Assembly: GCF_002920915.1 (NCBI RefSeq)
Contig: NZ_PQVF01000004.1
Location: 248,001 to 312,000 of the forward strand
Source: Solitalea longa
GTDB lineage: Bacteria > Bacteroidota > Bacteroidia > Sphingobacteriales > Sphingobacteriaceae
Length of the DNA: 64,000 nucleotides
Reading direction: 5' to 3'
A program made the position numbers and the translations under genes. The notes beneath the pieces were generated by a model. That model ran no database searches and was not told the DNA's origin. It was given only the letters and a program-made list of their open reading frames with translations. Of the stretch, positions 1 through 10,362 are shown piece by piece (the first letter of the stretch is position 1; each line of letters begins with the position of its first letter).

Positions 1-2223
1 CATTAGGCGGTAGCGTAGTTTATTATAATACATCATGCTTTTGTAAGCTGCATGATTTTCTGGAGCAATGTTATAGATCTCGCGGAATGGGAATTGACCA
101 TGCACACGGAAAACAGGAACGAATGCCGCAAACTGATACCAACGGGTGTTTAATTCTCTCCATTCATCTAAATCGGCACCCTGAGCGTGCTCGTAACGGC
201 GCTCAACTGAAAAACCTCCTGCGTCCATGCTCCAGTAAGGAATACCAGAAAGAGAGAAGTTGATACCTGCAGGGATCTGCGTTTTAAAATCTTCCCAACG
301 CGAAGCAATATCTCCACTCCAAACAATGGTAGAGAAACGTTGCTGACCGGCATGCGCCGAGCGGGTTAGAATAATTACGCGATCATTCGGATTAACTTCA
401 CGCTGACCTTCATAAATACCCATTGCATTACCGAAAGGAAAAGCATTGAAATATTTCACACCTGAACCAATAGCTGTTGGGGTCATTACACTCTGACGAG
501 CAGGAATATCTAAGTTCGAATGCACATCCGGTTCAGCTGCATCCATCCACCAACCATCAACACCTTTGCTATATAAATTCTTGTTCAATAAGTTCCAGAA
601 GCCTTTTCTGGCATCAGGATTTAAGGCATCGTAAAAAGTAGAAGTGTATCCTTTTCCGATCCAGTCTCTGCGTTGATCGGCAATATTGCGTTTGTACAAC
701 CATCCATTTTCATTCATGTAGTTGTAATTGGCAACTCCCTCGTAAAACTTAGGCCATACCGAAATCATAAAGCGTGTATGGTATTTGTCGTGCAAGGTGC
801 TGATCATTTCAGCTGGATTGCTGAAACGTGAAGCATCAAACTCATGGCTACCCCAGTCATCTTGTTTCCAGTATGACCAGTCGAGAACGATACCATCAAT
901 AGGAATTTTTCTGCTTCTGAATTCTTTAACTGTATTTAAGATCTCGTCCTGAGTTTTATAACGTTCGCGGCTTTGCCAAAAACCCATTGCCCATTTAGGC
1001 AAAATATTGGCTTTACCAGTAATAGTGCGGTAGCCGCTAATAACTTCATCAGCATTTTTACCGGAGATAAAGTAATAATCAATAGCATCACCTGCTTCAG
1101 ATGCAAAGGCAAACGTATTTTTTTCGGCCTCAGGAACCGGACTTAACCAGTTAACTGCCAAATATGATTCAGTTCCATCAGGCAACCATTCAATTTTAAT
1201 TGAATATTTTTTGCCTTTAACCATTTGTACATCAGCAAGGGACGATCCCGGATTCCAGGCCTGGCGCCATTTATCAGCTAATAATTTACCATCAACCCAG
1301 ATCTTCATGTATCCGGCATACTTCACCTGGAACTGATGTAATCCGGTATAAGATGATTCGATCGAACCGGTCCATTGTACCAATCCATCGGCAAGATTAT
1401 AACCTTGAGGAAACTTATGCTGATCTTTTAAGAAGGAATAATCGATCTCTGATTCGGCACGAACAATTGATTTAGTGCTGCCTGCATTGCTTTTAGAACC
1501 ATAAGTAGCAGTAAGCCATCCAACGTTACCTTTATCATCATAAAGTTTTAAAGCTGATAGAGGCTGGAAATTGCGGGTATCTCCTACTGCAGTTAAAGAG
1601 TAGTTATCCCATAAAATACCGTAGTTTTTATTTGAGACTACAAAAGGTATAGCCACTTTGGTATTGTACTGATACAAGTCAACATGGCGGTTTTTGTAGT
1701 TCATTAAATCTTCCTGGTGCTGGCCTAAACCATAGTAAGCCTCATCTGCCCCAGATTCAAAAGCTTGTCTTAGCTGATAAGTGGCCTCACCGGTATAAGT
1801 AGCAGGTGTAAAGGTTTTACCACCTTCAGCAACCTCATTTAAAATTTGCTTGCCATTTTTATCGGTAAAAGAAACTACACCGGTAGTTGCCGATACTAAA
1901 GCATTCAGCTCAGCCGTTTTAACGGTAATTACATCCCCCGACTGAACAACACTCCAATTTGCAGTGGCTGCCGGTTGGGTAATGGCCATTAAACTTTTTT
2001 GTGTAGGTAATTCATTTTGAGGAGAGGCTATAACGTGAATGATCTTATCATTGATAACTTCCAGCTTAACCACTTTAGGTTTTAATACCGAAGTTTTTTG
2101 TACTGAAACCAATACTCCGTTTGATAGCTTTTGATAATTGCTGTTTTGAGCCCTTGCTTCTGTTAAACTACATACTGAAATAACAGACCCCACCAAAAAA
2201 CAAGCAAGTAAACGTTGCGACAT
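1..2223 (-). CDS. GH31 family alpha-xylosidase-like glycosidase with PA14 insert (C-terminus cut by window edge)
   Basis: This is a retaining glycoside hydrolase, probably releasing alpha-xylose (or alpha-glucose) from oligosaccharides in the periplasm. The 741 visible codons start at an ATG followed by a signal peptide ending near AQN. An N-terminal beta-sandwich follows, then a PA14-like insert at about residues 265-350 (motifs YTGLHQFQVKYAGYMKIWVDG). The (beta/alpha)8 barrel begins near PKWAMGFWQSRERY. The catalytic nucleophile is D561 in WWMDAAEPD and the acid/base is D638 in WSGDIASRW. The frame stays open to base 1 at YYNKLRYRLM, so the C-terminal domain lies outside the window. The PA14 insertion resembles Bacteroidetes alpha-xylosidases, and the neighbouring xylose genes favour xyloside specificity, but that is inference. 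Confidence 0.9.
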   Translation of the reverse strand, partial: MSQRLLACFLVGSVISVCSLTEARAQNSNYQKLSNGVLVSVQKTSVLKPKVVKLEVINDKIIHVIASPQNELPTQKSLMAITQPAATANWSVVQSGDVITVKTAELNALVSATTGVVSFTDKNGKQILNEVAEGGKTFTPATYTGEATYQLRQAFESGADEAYYGLGQHQEDLMNYKNRHVDLYQYNTKVAIPFVVSNKNYGILWDNYSLTAVGDTRNFQPLSALKLYDDKGNVGWLTATYGSKSNAGSTKSIVRAESEIDYSFLKDQHKFPQGYNLADGLVQWTGSIESSYTGLHQFQVKYAGYMKIWVDGKLLADKWRQAWNPGSSLADVQMVKGKKYSIKIEWLPDGTESYLAVNWLSPVPEAEKNTFAFASEAGDAIDYYFISGKNADEVISGYRTITGKANILPKWAMGFWQSRERYKTQDEILNTVKEFRSRKIPIDGIVLDWSYWKQDDWGSHEFDASRFSNPAEMISTLHDKYHTRFMISVWPKFYEGVANYNYMNENGWLYKRNIADQRRDWIGKGYTSTFYDALNPDARKGFWNLLNKNLYSKGVDGWWMDAAEPDVHSNLDIPARQSVMTPTAIGSGVKYFNAFPFGNAMGIYEGQREVNPNDRVIILTRSAHAGQQRFSTIVWSGDIASRWEDFKTQIPAGINFSLSGIPYWSMDAGGFSVERRYEHAQGADLDEWRELNTRWYQFAAFVPVFRVHGQFPFREIYNIAPENHAAYKSMMYYNKLRYRLM

Positions 2224-2326
2224 AATACATTAAATTGTAATTGACTTTACCTTGGGGGTGCAGCCAATTGATGATTAAATAAATTGGTTCAGAGGCTGAA
2301 AATAGATACTGATTAGTATTATGATG

Positions 2327-2361
2327 GGGGTAAAATGTTTCCTTTTAGGGGTAAAAATGTT
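2327..2361 (-). promoter_or_regulatory. Direct repeat, candidate HTCS/AraC-type binding site
   Basis: GGGGTAAAATGTT (2327-2339) recurs as GGGGTAAAAATGTT (2348-2361), with the starts 21 bases apart, about two helical turns. AraC-type domains with two HTH motifs usually bind such direct repeats, and an HTCS with an AraC output domain is encoded next door. The assignment is inference from spacing and position. Confidence 0.45.
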
Positions 2362-2805
2362 AACCATTTAAAACATTCTTTACAACATAATTAATTGACC
2401 TATAAGTAGTTAATTAATTATAACCGTTTCTACATCGATATGGATTGAATATTTAAATGCCTAACTGAAAATATGTGAGCAAATTGAAGTAATTATTCCC
2501 TCAAACGGTAAAATTCAGTTGTAATGAAACCTATAAGAAATATGGATTAGTATTGATTAAATAATAGGATTTTGAAAATGGTTTATTAAGCTTTCAGTAA
2601 TAAAAACGACACTCTAATCAATACAATTTCAAAAAAAAATTCTTAATAAGAAAACTGATGAACTCCAAGTTTTAAGGTAGAAAAGGAAAATTCCACAGAA
2701 AAGAAGCCCAAAAGCACCCAGGTATTAAGTAATAAATCATGAAATAAGCGAGGAATTAATTTGACAGGGTGATGATATTCAAGGAGGGCCGATCGTTCAA
2801 AAATA

Positions 2806-2838
2806 AAACCTTCGAAAAGCGTCATTTTTCGAAGGTTT
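2806..2838 (-). terminator. Intrinsic terminator of the HTCS gene
   Basis: A perfect 13-bp stem (AAACCTTCGAAAA with its complement) encloses a 7-base loop. On the minus strand it is followed by a T-rich run, about 30 bases after the HTCS stop codon. Confidence 0.8.
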
Positions 2839-2868
2839 AACTAAAATTATACGAGAACTAAAAAACTG

Positions 2869-5800
2869 TTATAAATGCGATTCTTCTTCAAATTTCTGTT
2901 TTTCGCTGGCATACGCAGATGGTATTATCCCAAACTCCGCTTTAAATATTTTGGTAAAGTACTTAGGATTGTTAAATCCAACTTCATAAGCAATTTCCGA
3001 AACCGTAAGCTGGCTTTTCTCTAACAATTGTGTGGCTCGGTTTAGTCGAATAGATTTGATAAACTCGATTGGGGTTTTTCCCGTAATGGTCAATATTTTT
3101 TTGTAAAGGGCTACCCTACTCATATTTACGCCGGCACTCAGCTCTTCCACCGAAAACTCGGAATTGCTGATATTATCCTCAACAACCTTTAATACATGCT
3201 GAATAAACTTTTCATCTAAAGAGCTTATCTGAATTTCAGAAGGCTTAACCTCAATTTGCTTTTGAAATGCTTTTTTCAGTGATTCTTGCTGCTGCAACAG
3301 GTTTTTAATTTTCGATAACAGCACCTCAAAATTGAAAGGTTTTGTCATATAATCGTTCGCACCGCTTTCCAAACCCTTAAGCAACTGATCTTCACCAATT
3401 AATGCAGTCAGTAAAATAATCGGGATGTGAGAGGTCCGTTTATCATGTTTAAGCTTGTTACATAACTCTATACCATTCATTTCGGGCATAGTTATATCAC
3501 TAACAATTAAATGAGGGTGTTGTGATAGCGCCTTTTGCCAACCTTCCCTCCCGTTTGACGCTTCAATTATGTTAAAATGCTGTTTTAAGTTATCTTTTAA
3601 GTAGAACCTAAAATCTTCATTGTCTTCCACTAAAAGCAAGGTTGTTTTCTTGGTTCCTTTTTCAAATTTAATTTCAGCTTCTTCAGCCAGCTCCTCATCA
3701 TCCTCTTCAGTTATTGACTTAACGGTTTGCAAATCAACTAATTTCAATGGCAAGTGGACTATAAAACAGCTGCCTTCGCCAGGTTCACTTTCAACTGAAA
3801 TTGTTCCTTTATGAAGTTTTACAAATTCTTTGGTAATGGCAAGGCCAATTCCACTTCCTTGATTTACAATAGAACCAGGGACCTCATTTTGGAAAAACTG
3901 TTCGAAAATTTGCTCTTGCTTGTCGTGCTCAATACCAATTCCACTGTCCCTAACCAATATTTCCAAGGTTTTAATTGCCGAATTTTCATCCAATTCAATC
4001 AAATTTACCCGAACACTTATTTCACCACTTTCAGGCGTAAACTTAAAAGCGTTTGAAAGCAAGTTGAAGAGTATCCGTTCGAGTTTTTCATGATCACAAT
4101 CGGTTACAAGTGACTGAATATCAGAACTAAACTTGAAATCAATATTCTTCTTTTCAGCCATATCTGTAAATGAGTACGATATTTCTTTGATCAGCTGAAT
4201 AATGTTTCCGCGCTTTGGATAAAGTTTATGCTCCCTCACCTCCATCTTCCTAAAGTCGAGCAACTGATTAACCATGTTCAGCAAGCGCTTGGCGTTACGG
4301 TTTATAAGTTGAAGCTGTACGATCTGATCCTTATCATCAGTTTGCTTAAGCATTTTATCCAAAGGAGCTAAGATCAATGATAATGGAGTACGGAATTCAT
4401 GACTTACGTTGGTGAAGAATTTAATTTTCATCATATCCAGCTCATGCATGCGCTGAGCCTGTTGACGTTCTTGCTCCAGGGTAAATTTTGACCGTAATTT
4501 TTCAATACTGCGTTTTCGGCTATAAAATAAAATACCCACAAAAACCAGGGAATATAAAATGTAGGCAAGTGGACTTTTCCAAAAAGGTGGTAATACCTTA
4601 ACGTTTAGCGTGAGTTCCTTGCCGTTAACCACATTATCGTTTGAAATAACCCTTACTTTGAAAACATAATCACCGGCATCAAGGTTGGTATAAGTGGCTT
4701 TGCGGGTGTCTCCATCAACAATCAACCAATCTTTGTCAAATCCTTCAAGCTTATACTCATACCTGATCTTATCCGGATGTGTATAGTTCAATGCTGCAAA
4801 TTCAAGCGAGAAAACGTTTTGATTATGATTGATAACGATCTCATCGGTTTCGTTAATGGCTTTTTTAAGTAAAACGCTACCGTTGTTTTTCTGACCAATT
4901 AAAACACTTTGATTAAAAACCTGTAAGTCAGTAAGTATTATAGGAGCCGTATTTTGAGTTGACTTGATGCTTGCCGGGTTGAAAAGATTAAACCCGTTTC
5001 CTCCTCCAAAGATCAATTCTCCTTTTGAAGTTTTTAATGCCGAACGTTCATTAAACGCTCTGCCCTGCAAACCATCCTGTTCGTCATACGATTTAATTTG
5101 AAACGACAGTTCCTTTTGTGGGTTAGTAGAAACAGTAATTTCAGCAATTCCATTTGGTGTGCTTACCCATACATGTTGGTTGTTATCTTCTAAAATGGCA
5201 ACAATGGTATTTCCGGGTAAACCGTTTTTAATATCAAGGGTTGCCAGTTTATTTCTTTTATAGTCATAAACATTCAGTCCTTCACGCGTTGCTACCCACA
5301 CCCTACCCGATGAATCCTTTAAAAAAGTAATTACATTATTGTTACTAAGGCTGTTCTGATTACGTTCTTCATAGCCATAATGAAAATATTTGCCGGTTTG
5401 TTTATCAAGCACATCAAAACCTTCGGAGGTTCCTATCCAAATATTTCCTTGCTTATCTTCAAGTAATGACGAAATATAATTGGAACGAACTGTATTAGGC
5501 ACTTTCGGATTGAAATGTTTAAAGGTTTTTGTTTTACGATCTAATTGATCCAAACCTCCAGAAAGCGTACCTACCCATAAACGACCTTGTGAATCTTCCA
5601 ATATATCCCAAACACGATCGTCGCTAAGGCTTGTCGGATCATTCGGATTGTGACGATAATGCGTAAACTTATTACCGTCATAACAATCTAAACCTCCGTA
5701 ATAAGTTCCGATCCAAAGCTTTTGCTCATTATCAATGTGCATCCCAACAATTACGTCGTTACTTAGGCTGTTTGGATTATTTGCATTGTGCAAATACTGG

Positions 5801-7011
5801 GTAAAAGTTCCGGCTTTGCGATTGAAATAAAGAAGTCCTCCTCCGTTTGTCCCAATCCAGATATTACCTTTCGAGTCTTCCACAAAGCGATTTACATCTT
5901 CGTAAGGCAATGATCTATTATCAGCCTGATGCCGTTTGTACAACGGAAATTGAATGATGTTTTCGTGATAATAACTAATTCCTTTTTTAAAAGTTCCGGC
6001 CCAAATAATACCGGTGTTATCTTTAAAAATAGTAATAATGCTATTTTGGCTTATCGACTTGCTATCATCTTCATTATTAAGAAGGTAACGGATCTTAAAA
6101 GTTTTCTTATCAATTAAGTTAACGCCACCATGGTCGGTTGCAATCCAAATAATTCCAGAACCATCCTGAACTAATCCTAATACAATATTTGAGTTCAGCT
6201 TTATGTTTCCGGAATCTTTATTTATAGGTAGAAATTTTTTCGAAGCAAGATCGTAGTAAATCACTCCTGCTGGTGAAGTATTGTTAAATACCCAAAAATC
6301 ATCCTGTTCATCAACGTATATTCTAAACTCAAATGCCTGGGCTAATGGTTTACTGTAAGGATAAACTCTTGAAACAACCTTATCAGTTTGCGGATTGAGG
6401 AGTTCTACTACGCCATTGGCATGAATGATCCATAGATCTCCACGTTTGTTCTCGGCAAAACCAGTGATTAAGCTTGCATCCGGAGAACTTAAGTTACTTC
6501 TGTTATTGAGATAATGAATCAGTTTTTTAGTCTGTTCATTGTATTTGTAAAGGCCCGATTGCTGGCTCAAGAACCAATAATTGCCCTTTTTATCTTTTTT
6601 AATTTCCTTAATCGCAATATCGTTAATGCCAATTGCGGCTAAAACAGGCTGAACATTGCGGTTAAATGTTTCGGTAAGCGGATCGTAGATATTGAAACCG
6701 GTACGGGTTTGAACCCAAAGCTTATTTCCCGGTCCTTCAAAAATATTAGAGATGTAATCGTCATTTAATGAAGTAGTGTCATTGAGATTATGCTTAAAAA
6801 CTTTGAATTTATACCCATCGTAGCGGTTAAGGCCCGACATGGTTCCAAACCACATGAATCCTTTCGCATCTTTAAAAATGCAATTCACCTCATTATGAGA
6901 CAGACCTTTATGAATATCTAAATGCAGGAACTGATATTGACCATCTTGTGCTAAAGCAACTGTTTTAGCCAGCAAGGTCAGTAAAACGAAAAGTATAAAT
7001 CGGGGTCTCAT
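2869..7011 (-). CDS. Hybrid two-component system (HTCS) sensor/transcription regulator
   Basis: This is a one-protein two-component system: a periplasmic ligand sensor coupled to cytoplasmic histidine kinase, receiver and DNA-binding domains. The ATG at 7011 is preferred over an upstream GTG because it starts directly at a signal peptide (MRPRFILFVLLTLLAKTVALAQ), giving 1380 residues. Two-component-propeller repeats fill about residues 25-740, with recurring GNIWIGT/GRVWVAT-type blades. They are followed by a Y_Y_Y domain, a membrane segment near 815-835, HisKA with phospho-accepting H871 in HEFRTPLS, an HATPase with a GSGIGLAI G-box, a receiver with D1172 in VSDITMPEMNG, and a C-terminal AraC-type HTH (FNNPKYFTKIFKAEFG). 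It lies between the GH31 gene and the sugar symporter, so it probably senses an oligosaccharide of this locus. Confidence 0.95.
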   Translation of the reverse strand: MRPRFILFVLLTLLAKTVALAQDGQYQFLHLDIHKGLSHNEVNCIFKDAKGFMWFGTMSGLNRYDGYKFKVFKHNLNDTTSLNDDYISNIFEGPGNKLWVQTRTGFNIYDPLTETFNRNVQPVLAAIGINDIAIKEIKKDKKGNYWFLSQQSGLYKYNEQTKKLIHYLNNRSNLSSPDASLITGFAENKRGDLWIIHANGVVELLNPQTDKVVSRVYPYSKPLAQAFEFRIYVDEQDDFWVFNNTSPAGVIYYDLASKKFLPINKDSGNIKLNSNIVLGLVQDGSGIIWIATDHGGVNLIDKKTFKIRYLLNNEDDSKSISQNSIITIFKDNTGIIWAGTFKKGISYYHENIIQFPLYKRHQADNRSLPYEDVNRFVEDSKGNIWIGTNGGGLLYFNRKAGTFTQYLHNANNPNSLSNDVIVGMHIDNEQKLWIGTYYGGLDCYDGNKFTHYRHNPNDPTSLSDDRVWDILEDSQGRLWVGTLSGGLDQLDRKTKTFKHFNPKVPNTVRSNYISSLLEDKQGNIWIGTSEGFDVLDKQTGKYFHYGYEERNQNSLSNNNVITFLKDSSGRVWVATREGLNVYDYKRNKLATLDIKNGLPGNTIVAILEDNNQHVWVSTPNGIAEITVSTNPQKELSFQIKSYDEQDGLQGRAFNERSALKTSKGELIFGGGNGFNLFNPASIKSTQNTAPIILTDLQVFNQSVLIGQKNNGSVLLKKAINETDEIVINHNQNVFSLEFAALNYTHPDKIRYEYKLEGFDKDWLIVDGDTRKATYTNLDAGDYVFKVRVISNDNVVNGKELTLNVKVLPPFWKSPLAYILYSLVFVGILFYSRKRSIEKLRSKFTLEQERQQAQRMHELDMMKIKFFTNVSHEFRTPLSLILAPLDKMLKQTDDKDQIVQLQLINRNAKRLLNMVNQLLDFRKMEVREHKLYPKRGNIIQLIKEISYSFTDMAEKKNIDFKFSSDIQSLVTDCDHEKLERILFNLLSNAFKFTPESGEISVRVNLIELDENSAIKTLEILVRDSGIGIEHDKQEQIFEQFFQNEVPGSIVNQGSGIGLAITKEFVKLHKGTISVESEPGEGSCFIVHLPLKLVDLQTVKSITEEDDEELAEEAEIKFEKGTKKTTLLLVEDNEDFRFYLKDNLKQHFNIIEASNGREGWQKALSQHPHLIVSDITMPEMNGIELCNKLKHDKRTSHIPIILLTALIGEDQLLKGLESGANDYMTKPFNFEVLLSKIKNLLQQQESLKKAFQKQIEVKPSEIQISSLDEKFIQHVLKVVEDNISNSEFSVEELSAGVNMSRVALYKKILTITGKTPIEFIKSIRLNRATQLLEKSQLTVSEIAYEVGFNNPKYFTKIFKAEFGIIPSAYASEKQKFEEESHL

Positions 7012-7042
7012 ATCACAAAATTCTAAATCCACAAAATGATTG

Positions 7043-7085
7043 CGGGGTTAAGCAATTATCAAAACAGTTAATCCGCTTAACCCCG
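7043..7085. terminator. Hairpin between symporter and HTCS genes
   Basis: CGGGGTTAAGC (7043-7053) and GCTTAACCCCG (7075-7085) form a perfect 11-bp stem with a 21-base loop. It sits just after the symporter stop and about 30 bases before the HTCS start. No long T-tract follows, so it may be an attenuator, a transcript-end structure or an operator. Confidence 0.45.
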
Positions 7086-7100
7086 TTATCATTTAATCGA

Positions 7101-8864
7101 TTACCAATATATGGTATATAAAGCTACGAGAAGACCTACAATAATTAAGGCTCCTACTGCAAAACCAGGAGTGGTTTTAAACATACTTGTATCCACTTCA
7201 AGGCCTTTAGATTTTTTCACTTTAACAGTTGTATTTGCATCAGTGGTAACAACCTCTGCATCTTCTTCAAAATGATGAGTATCATCAACTAACTCAACTT
7301 CATCAGAAATAGCTTTTTTACCTTCAAGCAAACTGATAATAACCATAATTGCCACACAAATTGCAAATACAAAACCCATACGGTCAAGGAATGGAATTTC
7401 ATAAACGCCCGAGCCATTATCTTTTGAGAAACCGCTTGAAGCAAGGAAAGATAAATCAGCGAAAGTTGGAAGGAATTTAAAGAATACTGATAGGATAAAA
7501 CCTCCAATAGTTGCAAATAAAGCCGCATTAGAGGTAGTACGTTTCCAGAAGAAACCAAGGATAAACATGGCAAAAATTCCAGGTGACACAAATCCGGTAT
7601 ATTCCTGAATGTACTCGAATCCACCTTTTTTATCAATTCCTAAATGCGGAGCAATGATAATAGCTAAAAGCATTGCCGCCACTACCGTTATTTTACCAAT
7701 ATTAACCAGCTTCTTTTCATTAGCATTGGTATTGAATACTTTTTTATAGATATCCAACGTAAAAATAGTAGCGATACTGTTGGCCTTACCGGCTAATGAA
7801 GCAACAACTGCAGCTACCAAAGCAGCAAACGACAGACCTTTTAAACCAGCAGGTAATAAGTTTAATAATACAGGATAGGCCTTATCAGGATTTACCTCTC
7901 CACCTTGAAGCATCTCTGTTTGGAAAGCGCCTTCTTTATATAATAAGTAAGCAGCAATACCAGGTATCACCACTATAAGCGGCATTAACATCTTTAAGAA
8001 GGCGGCGAATAAGATACCCCCTCTGGCAGTTTTCAGATCGGCACCTAGTGCACGCTGGGTAATGTATTGATTACAACCCCAATAGTTTAGGTTCACAATC
8101 CACATACCACCAATTAACACAGTTAAGCCAGGCAAGCTCATATAATTAGGGTTACTCTTATCGAAAATCATATGGAAATGATCACCTGCTTTATTTGTTA
8201 GGTGACTGAAACCACTTAATACGCCTGAAGATCCGTAATGTTCAGATACCATATTCAAGGCTAAATAAGTAGTGGCCAATCCTCCCAAGATCAGGAAGAA
8301 TACCTGAATAACATCGGTATAACCAATTACCTTCATTCCACCTAACGTAATTATAACAGCAAATGCAGCAAGGGCAAACATACAGATGTTTAAATCGATA
8401 CCCGAAATGCTCGTGATTGCCAAAGCCCCCAAATACAAGATGGAAGTAAGGTTAACCACTACATACAGTAATAACCAAAACACGGCCATGATCATGCTCA
8501 CCGTTGAATTATACCGCTTATTTAAAAACTGCGGCATGGTGTAGATCTTATTTTTAAGATATACCGGGATAAAGAAAACAGCCACAATTATTAATGTAGC
8601 TGCTGCCATCCACTCATAAGTAGCAATGGCTAGTCCCAGCTTAAAGCCTGAACCGCTCATACCGATAAATTGCTCGGCAGAAATGTTTGAAGCGATCAAT
8701 GACGCACCGATTGCCCACCATGTTAATGAGCCTTCGGCTAAAAAGTAATCTTTTGAGGTTGCATTGGCTGATTTCTTCCTACGATATACCCAAAAGCCAT
8801 AAACGGCGATAATCAGAAAGTAAACCAGGAAAACGATGTAATCCTTAGTCTCAAGTGTTTTCAT
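7101..8864 (-). CDS. Sodium:solute symporter (SSS family), probable xylose/sugar transporter
   Basis: This inner-membrane transporter uses the sodium gradient to import a sugar. The 587 residues form about 14 hydrophobic helices and follow the SglT/SMCT pattern. Family features are the early ASNISAEQFIGMSG motif (residues about 57-70), GGMKVIGYTDVIQ, and the later KANSIATIFTLDIYKK stretch in a core helix. A charged loop of about 50 residues precedes the last helix. The gene is followed by the HTCS and preceded by xylA; together with the 16-bp sequence it shares with the xylB upstream region, this points to xylose or xylo-oligosaccharide as substrate. Substrate choice is inferred from context only. 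Confidence 0.9.
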   Translation of the reverse strand: MKTLETKDYIVFLVYFLIIAVYGFWVYRRKKSANATSKDYFLAEGSLTWWAIGASLIASNISAEQFIGMSGSGFKLGLAIATYEWMAAATLIIVAVFFIPVYLKNKIYTMPQFLNKRYNSTVSMIMAVFWLLLYVVVNLTSILYLGALAITSISGIDLNICMFALAAFAVIITLGGMKVIGYTDVIQVFFLILGGLATTYLALNMVSEHYGSSGVLSGFSHLTNKAGDHFHMIFDKSNPNYMSLPGLTVLIGGMWIVNLNYWGCNQYITQRALGADLKTARGGILFAAFLKMLMPLIVVIPGIAAYLLYKEGAFQTEMLQGGEVNPDKAYPVLLNLLPAGLKGLSFAALVAAVVASLAGKANSIATIFTLDIYKKVFNTNANEKKLVNIGKITVVAAMLLAIIIAPHLGIDKKGGFEYIQEYTGFVSPGIFAMFILGFFWKRTTSNAALFATIGGFILSVFFKFLPTFADLSFLASSGFSKDNGSGVYEIPFLDRMGFVFAICVAIMVIISLLEGKKAISDEVELVDDTHHFEEDAEVVTTDANTTVKVKKSKGLEVDTSMFKTTPGFAVGALIIVGLLVALYTIYW

Positions 8865-8895
8865 AAAAAAATTACGTTTCGAGTTGAAAAATTTT

Positions 8896-8911
8896 AATTG
8901 GTCGTTTTAAA
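8896..8911 (-). promoter_or_regulatory. 16-bp element shared with the xylB upstream region
   Basis: AATTGGTCGTTTTAAA lies 32 bases upstream of the symporter start. The identical 16 bases occur at 11900-11915, 42 bases upstream of xylulokinase. An exact 16-mer at matching positions in two genes of one pathway suggests an operator, most simply for the LacI regulator at 12114. Confidence 0.55.
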
Positions 8912-9030
8912 TTCAATTGGCTATTTAACGGCAACCCTGCGGGCCTATATTCATAATACCGTTTTTTCAAACTATAATGAGAGCCGCAAAGTATTAAAGT
9001 TTTCGTTAATACCTTGCAGCCACAGAAAAA

Positions 9031-10362
9031 TTAGATATAACGATTGATCAAGTTCTCGATATACTCTTGTTTACCGCTTCTTACTTCAGGCTCGCCATTG
9101 GCAACGGCAAAGTCTCTCAGGTCCTGAAGCGTTAATTTTCCTTGCTCAAACTCTTTACCTTTTCCACTGTCAAACGAAACGTAACGCTCTTTTCTTAATT
9201 TTAAGAAATCTGATTTTTGAAGAATATTATCTGCAATTACCAAAGCACGGGCAAAATTGTCGGCGCCACCAATGTGGGCATGAAACAGATCGGCTTGATC
9301 AGTTGAGTTTCTGCGGATCTTAGCATCAAAGTTGATACCGCCACCTTGTAAACCACCCGATTGTAAAATAACCAGCATTGCCTCAGCCAGTTCGTTTAAG
9401 TTATTTGGGAACTGATCGGTATCCCATCCGTTTTGATAGTCTCCACGGTTGGCATCAATTGAACCCAATAAACCTGCATCAGCAGAAACCTGAAGCTCGT
9501 GTTGGAAGGTATGACCAGCCAATGTAGCGTGGTTAACTTCAATATTTAATTTAAAATCATTTAACAGATCATATTGGCGCAAGAAACCGATAACAGTGGC
9601 TGCATCATAATCGTACTGGTGTTTTGAAGGCTCACATGGTTTAGGCTCAATAAAGAAAGTACCTTTAAATCCTTGCGAACGCGCATAATCACGGGCTGTT
9701 CTTAAAAAATTAGCCAAATGCTCCTGCTCACGTTTCATGTCAGTATTTAACAAACTCATATATCCTTCGCGGCCACCCCAGAATACATAGTTTTCGCCAC
9801 CTAAAGCAATTGTTGAATCTAACGCTGCTTTAACCTGGGCTGCACCGTGCGTTAATACATGAAAATCAGGGTTGGTTGAAGCACCATTCATATAGCGACG
9901 GTGAGAGAACAAATTAGCGGTTCCCCACAACAGTTTTACGCCACTTGCTTTTTGCTTTTCTTTAGCATATTCGGTAATGGCATTTAGTCGTTTTTCGTTT
10001 TCAAGGATATTATTACCGAAGTCTACAAGGTCAACATCATGGAAACAGTAGTAAGGAAGATTTAATTTGGTGATCAGCTCAAAAGCTGCATCCATTTTAT
10101 CTTTAGCACGATCAACAGCTTCAGCTTTCTCATTCCATGGAAAAATATGTGTTGCTTCGCCAAACGGATCTGCACCGCTACCGCAGAACGAATGCCAGTA
10201 AGCTACTGCAAATCGTAAATGCTCTTTCATGGTTTTACCTGCTACAACTTTATTTCCGTCGTACCAGCGATAGGCAAATGGATTGTCAGTTTGTGGACCT
10301 TCAAATTTGATCTGCCCTATTCCTTTAAAATATTCCTTGTTCCCTAAAACTACTTGTGACAT
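9031..10362 (-). CDS. xylA: Xylose isomerase
   Basis: The enzyme converts D-xylose to D-xylulose in the cytoplasm using two divalent metals. Its length of 443 residues is normal for class II xylose isomerases. Visible motifs include [13 protein letters not shown], the catalytic histidine H108 in [11 protein letters not shown], the metal-binding stretches [17 protein letters not shown] and [18 protein letters not shown], and the late [15 protein letters not shown]. The start ATG overlaps the end of xylB by 13 bases, so the two are co-transcribed and probably translationally coupled. Identification is secure. Confidence 0.98.
   Translation of the reverse strand: MSQVVLGNKEYFKGIGQIKFEGPQTDNPFAYRWYDGNKVVAGKTMKEHLRFAVAYWHSFCGSGADPFGEATHIFPWNEKAEAVDRAKDKMDAAFELITKLNLPYYCFHDVDLVDFGNNILENEKRLNAITEYAKEKQKASGVKLLWGTANLFSHRRYMNGASTNPDFHVLTHGAAQVKAALDSTIALGGENYVFWGGREGYMSLLNTDMKREQEHLANFLRTARDYARSQGFKGTFFIEPKPCEPSKHQYDYDAATVIGFLRQYDLLNDFKLNIEVNHATLAGHTFQHELQVSADAGLLGSIDANRGDYQNGWDTDQFPNNLNELAEAMLVILQSGGLQGGGINFDAKIRRNSTDQADLFHAHIGGADNFARALVIADNILQKSDFLKLRKERYVSFDSGKGKEFEQGKLTLQDLRDFAVANGEPEVRSGKQEYIENLINRYI

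Larger units (their letters stand above)
2224..2868. other. Intergenic region upstream of the GH31 gene
   Basis: These 645 bases hold no convincing gene; the short ORF at its right end lacks family features. Two elements are visible: a direct repeat at 2327-2361, about 100 bases upstream of the glycosidase start, and a strong hairpin at 2806-2838 that ends the HTCS transcript. The remainder is AT-rich, with no clear TAnnTTTG promoter that I could place for the glycosidase. Confidence 0.6.

Noticed and set aside
168-353. Minus-strand 61-codon ORF at the left end
   Set aside because: It is in another frame of the GH31 gene, which is open through the whole stretch with family motifs.
2643-2825. 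60-codon minus-strand ORF between GH31 and HTCS
   Set aside because: It overlaps the HTCS terminator hairpin, has no RBS-like or family feature, and its composition looks random.
7289-7636. 115-codon minus-strand ORF inside the symporter gene
   Set aside because: It is a shadow frame of the sodium symporter, which has a full set of transport motifs.
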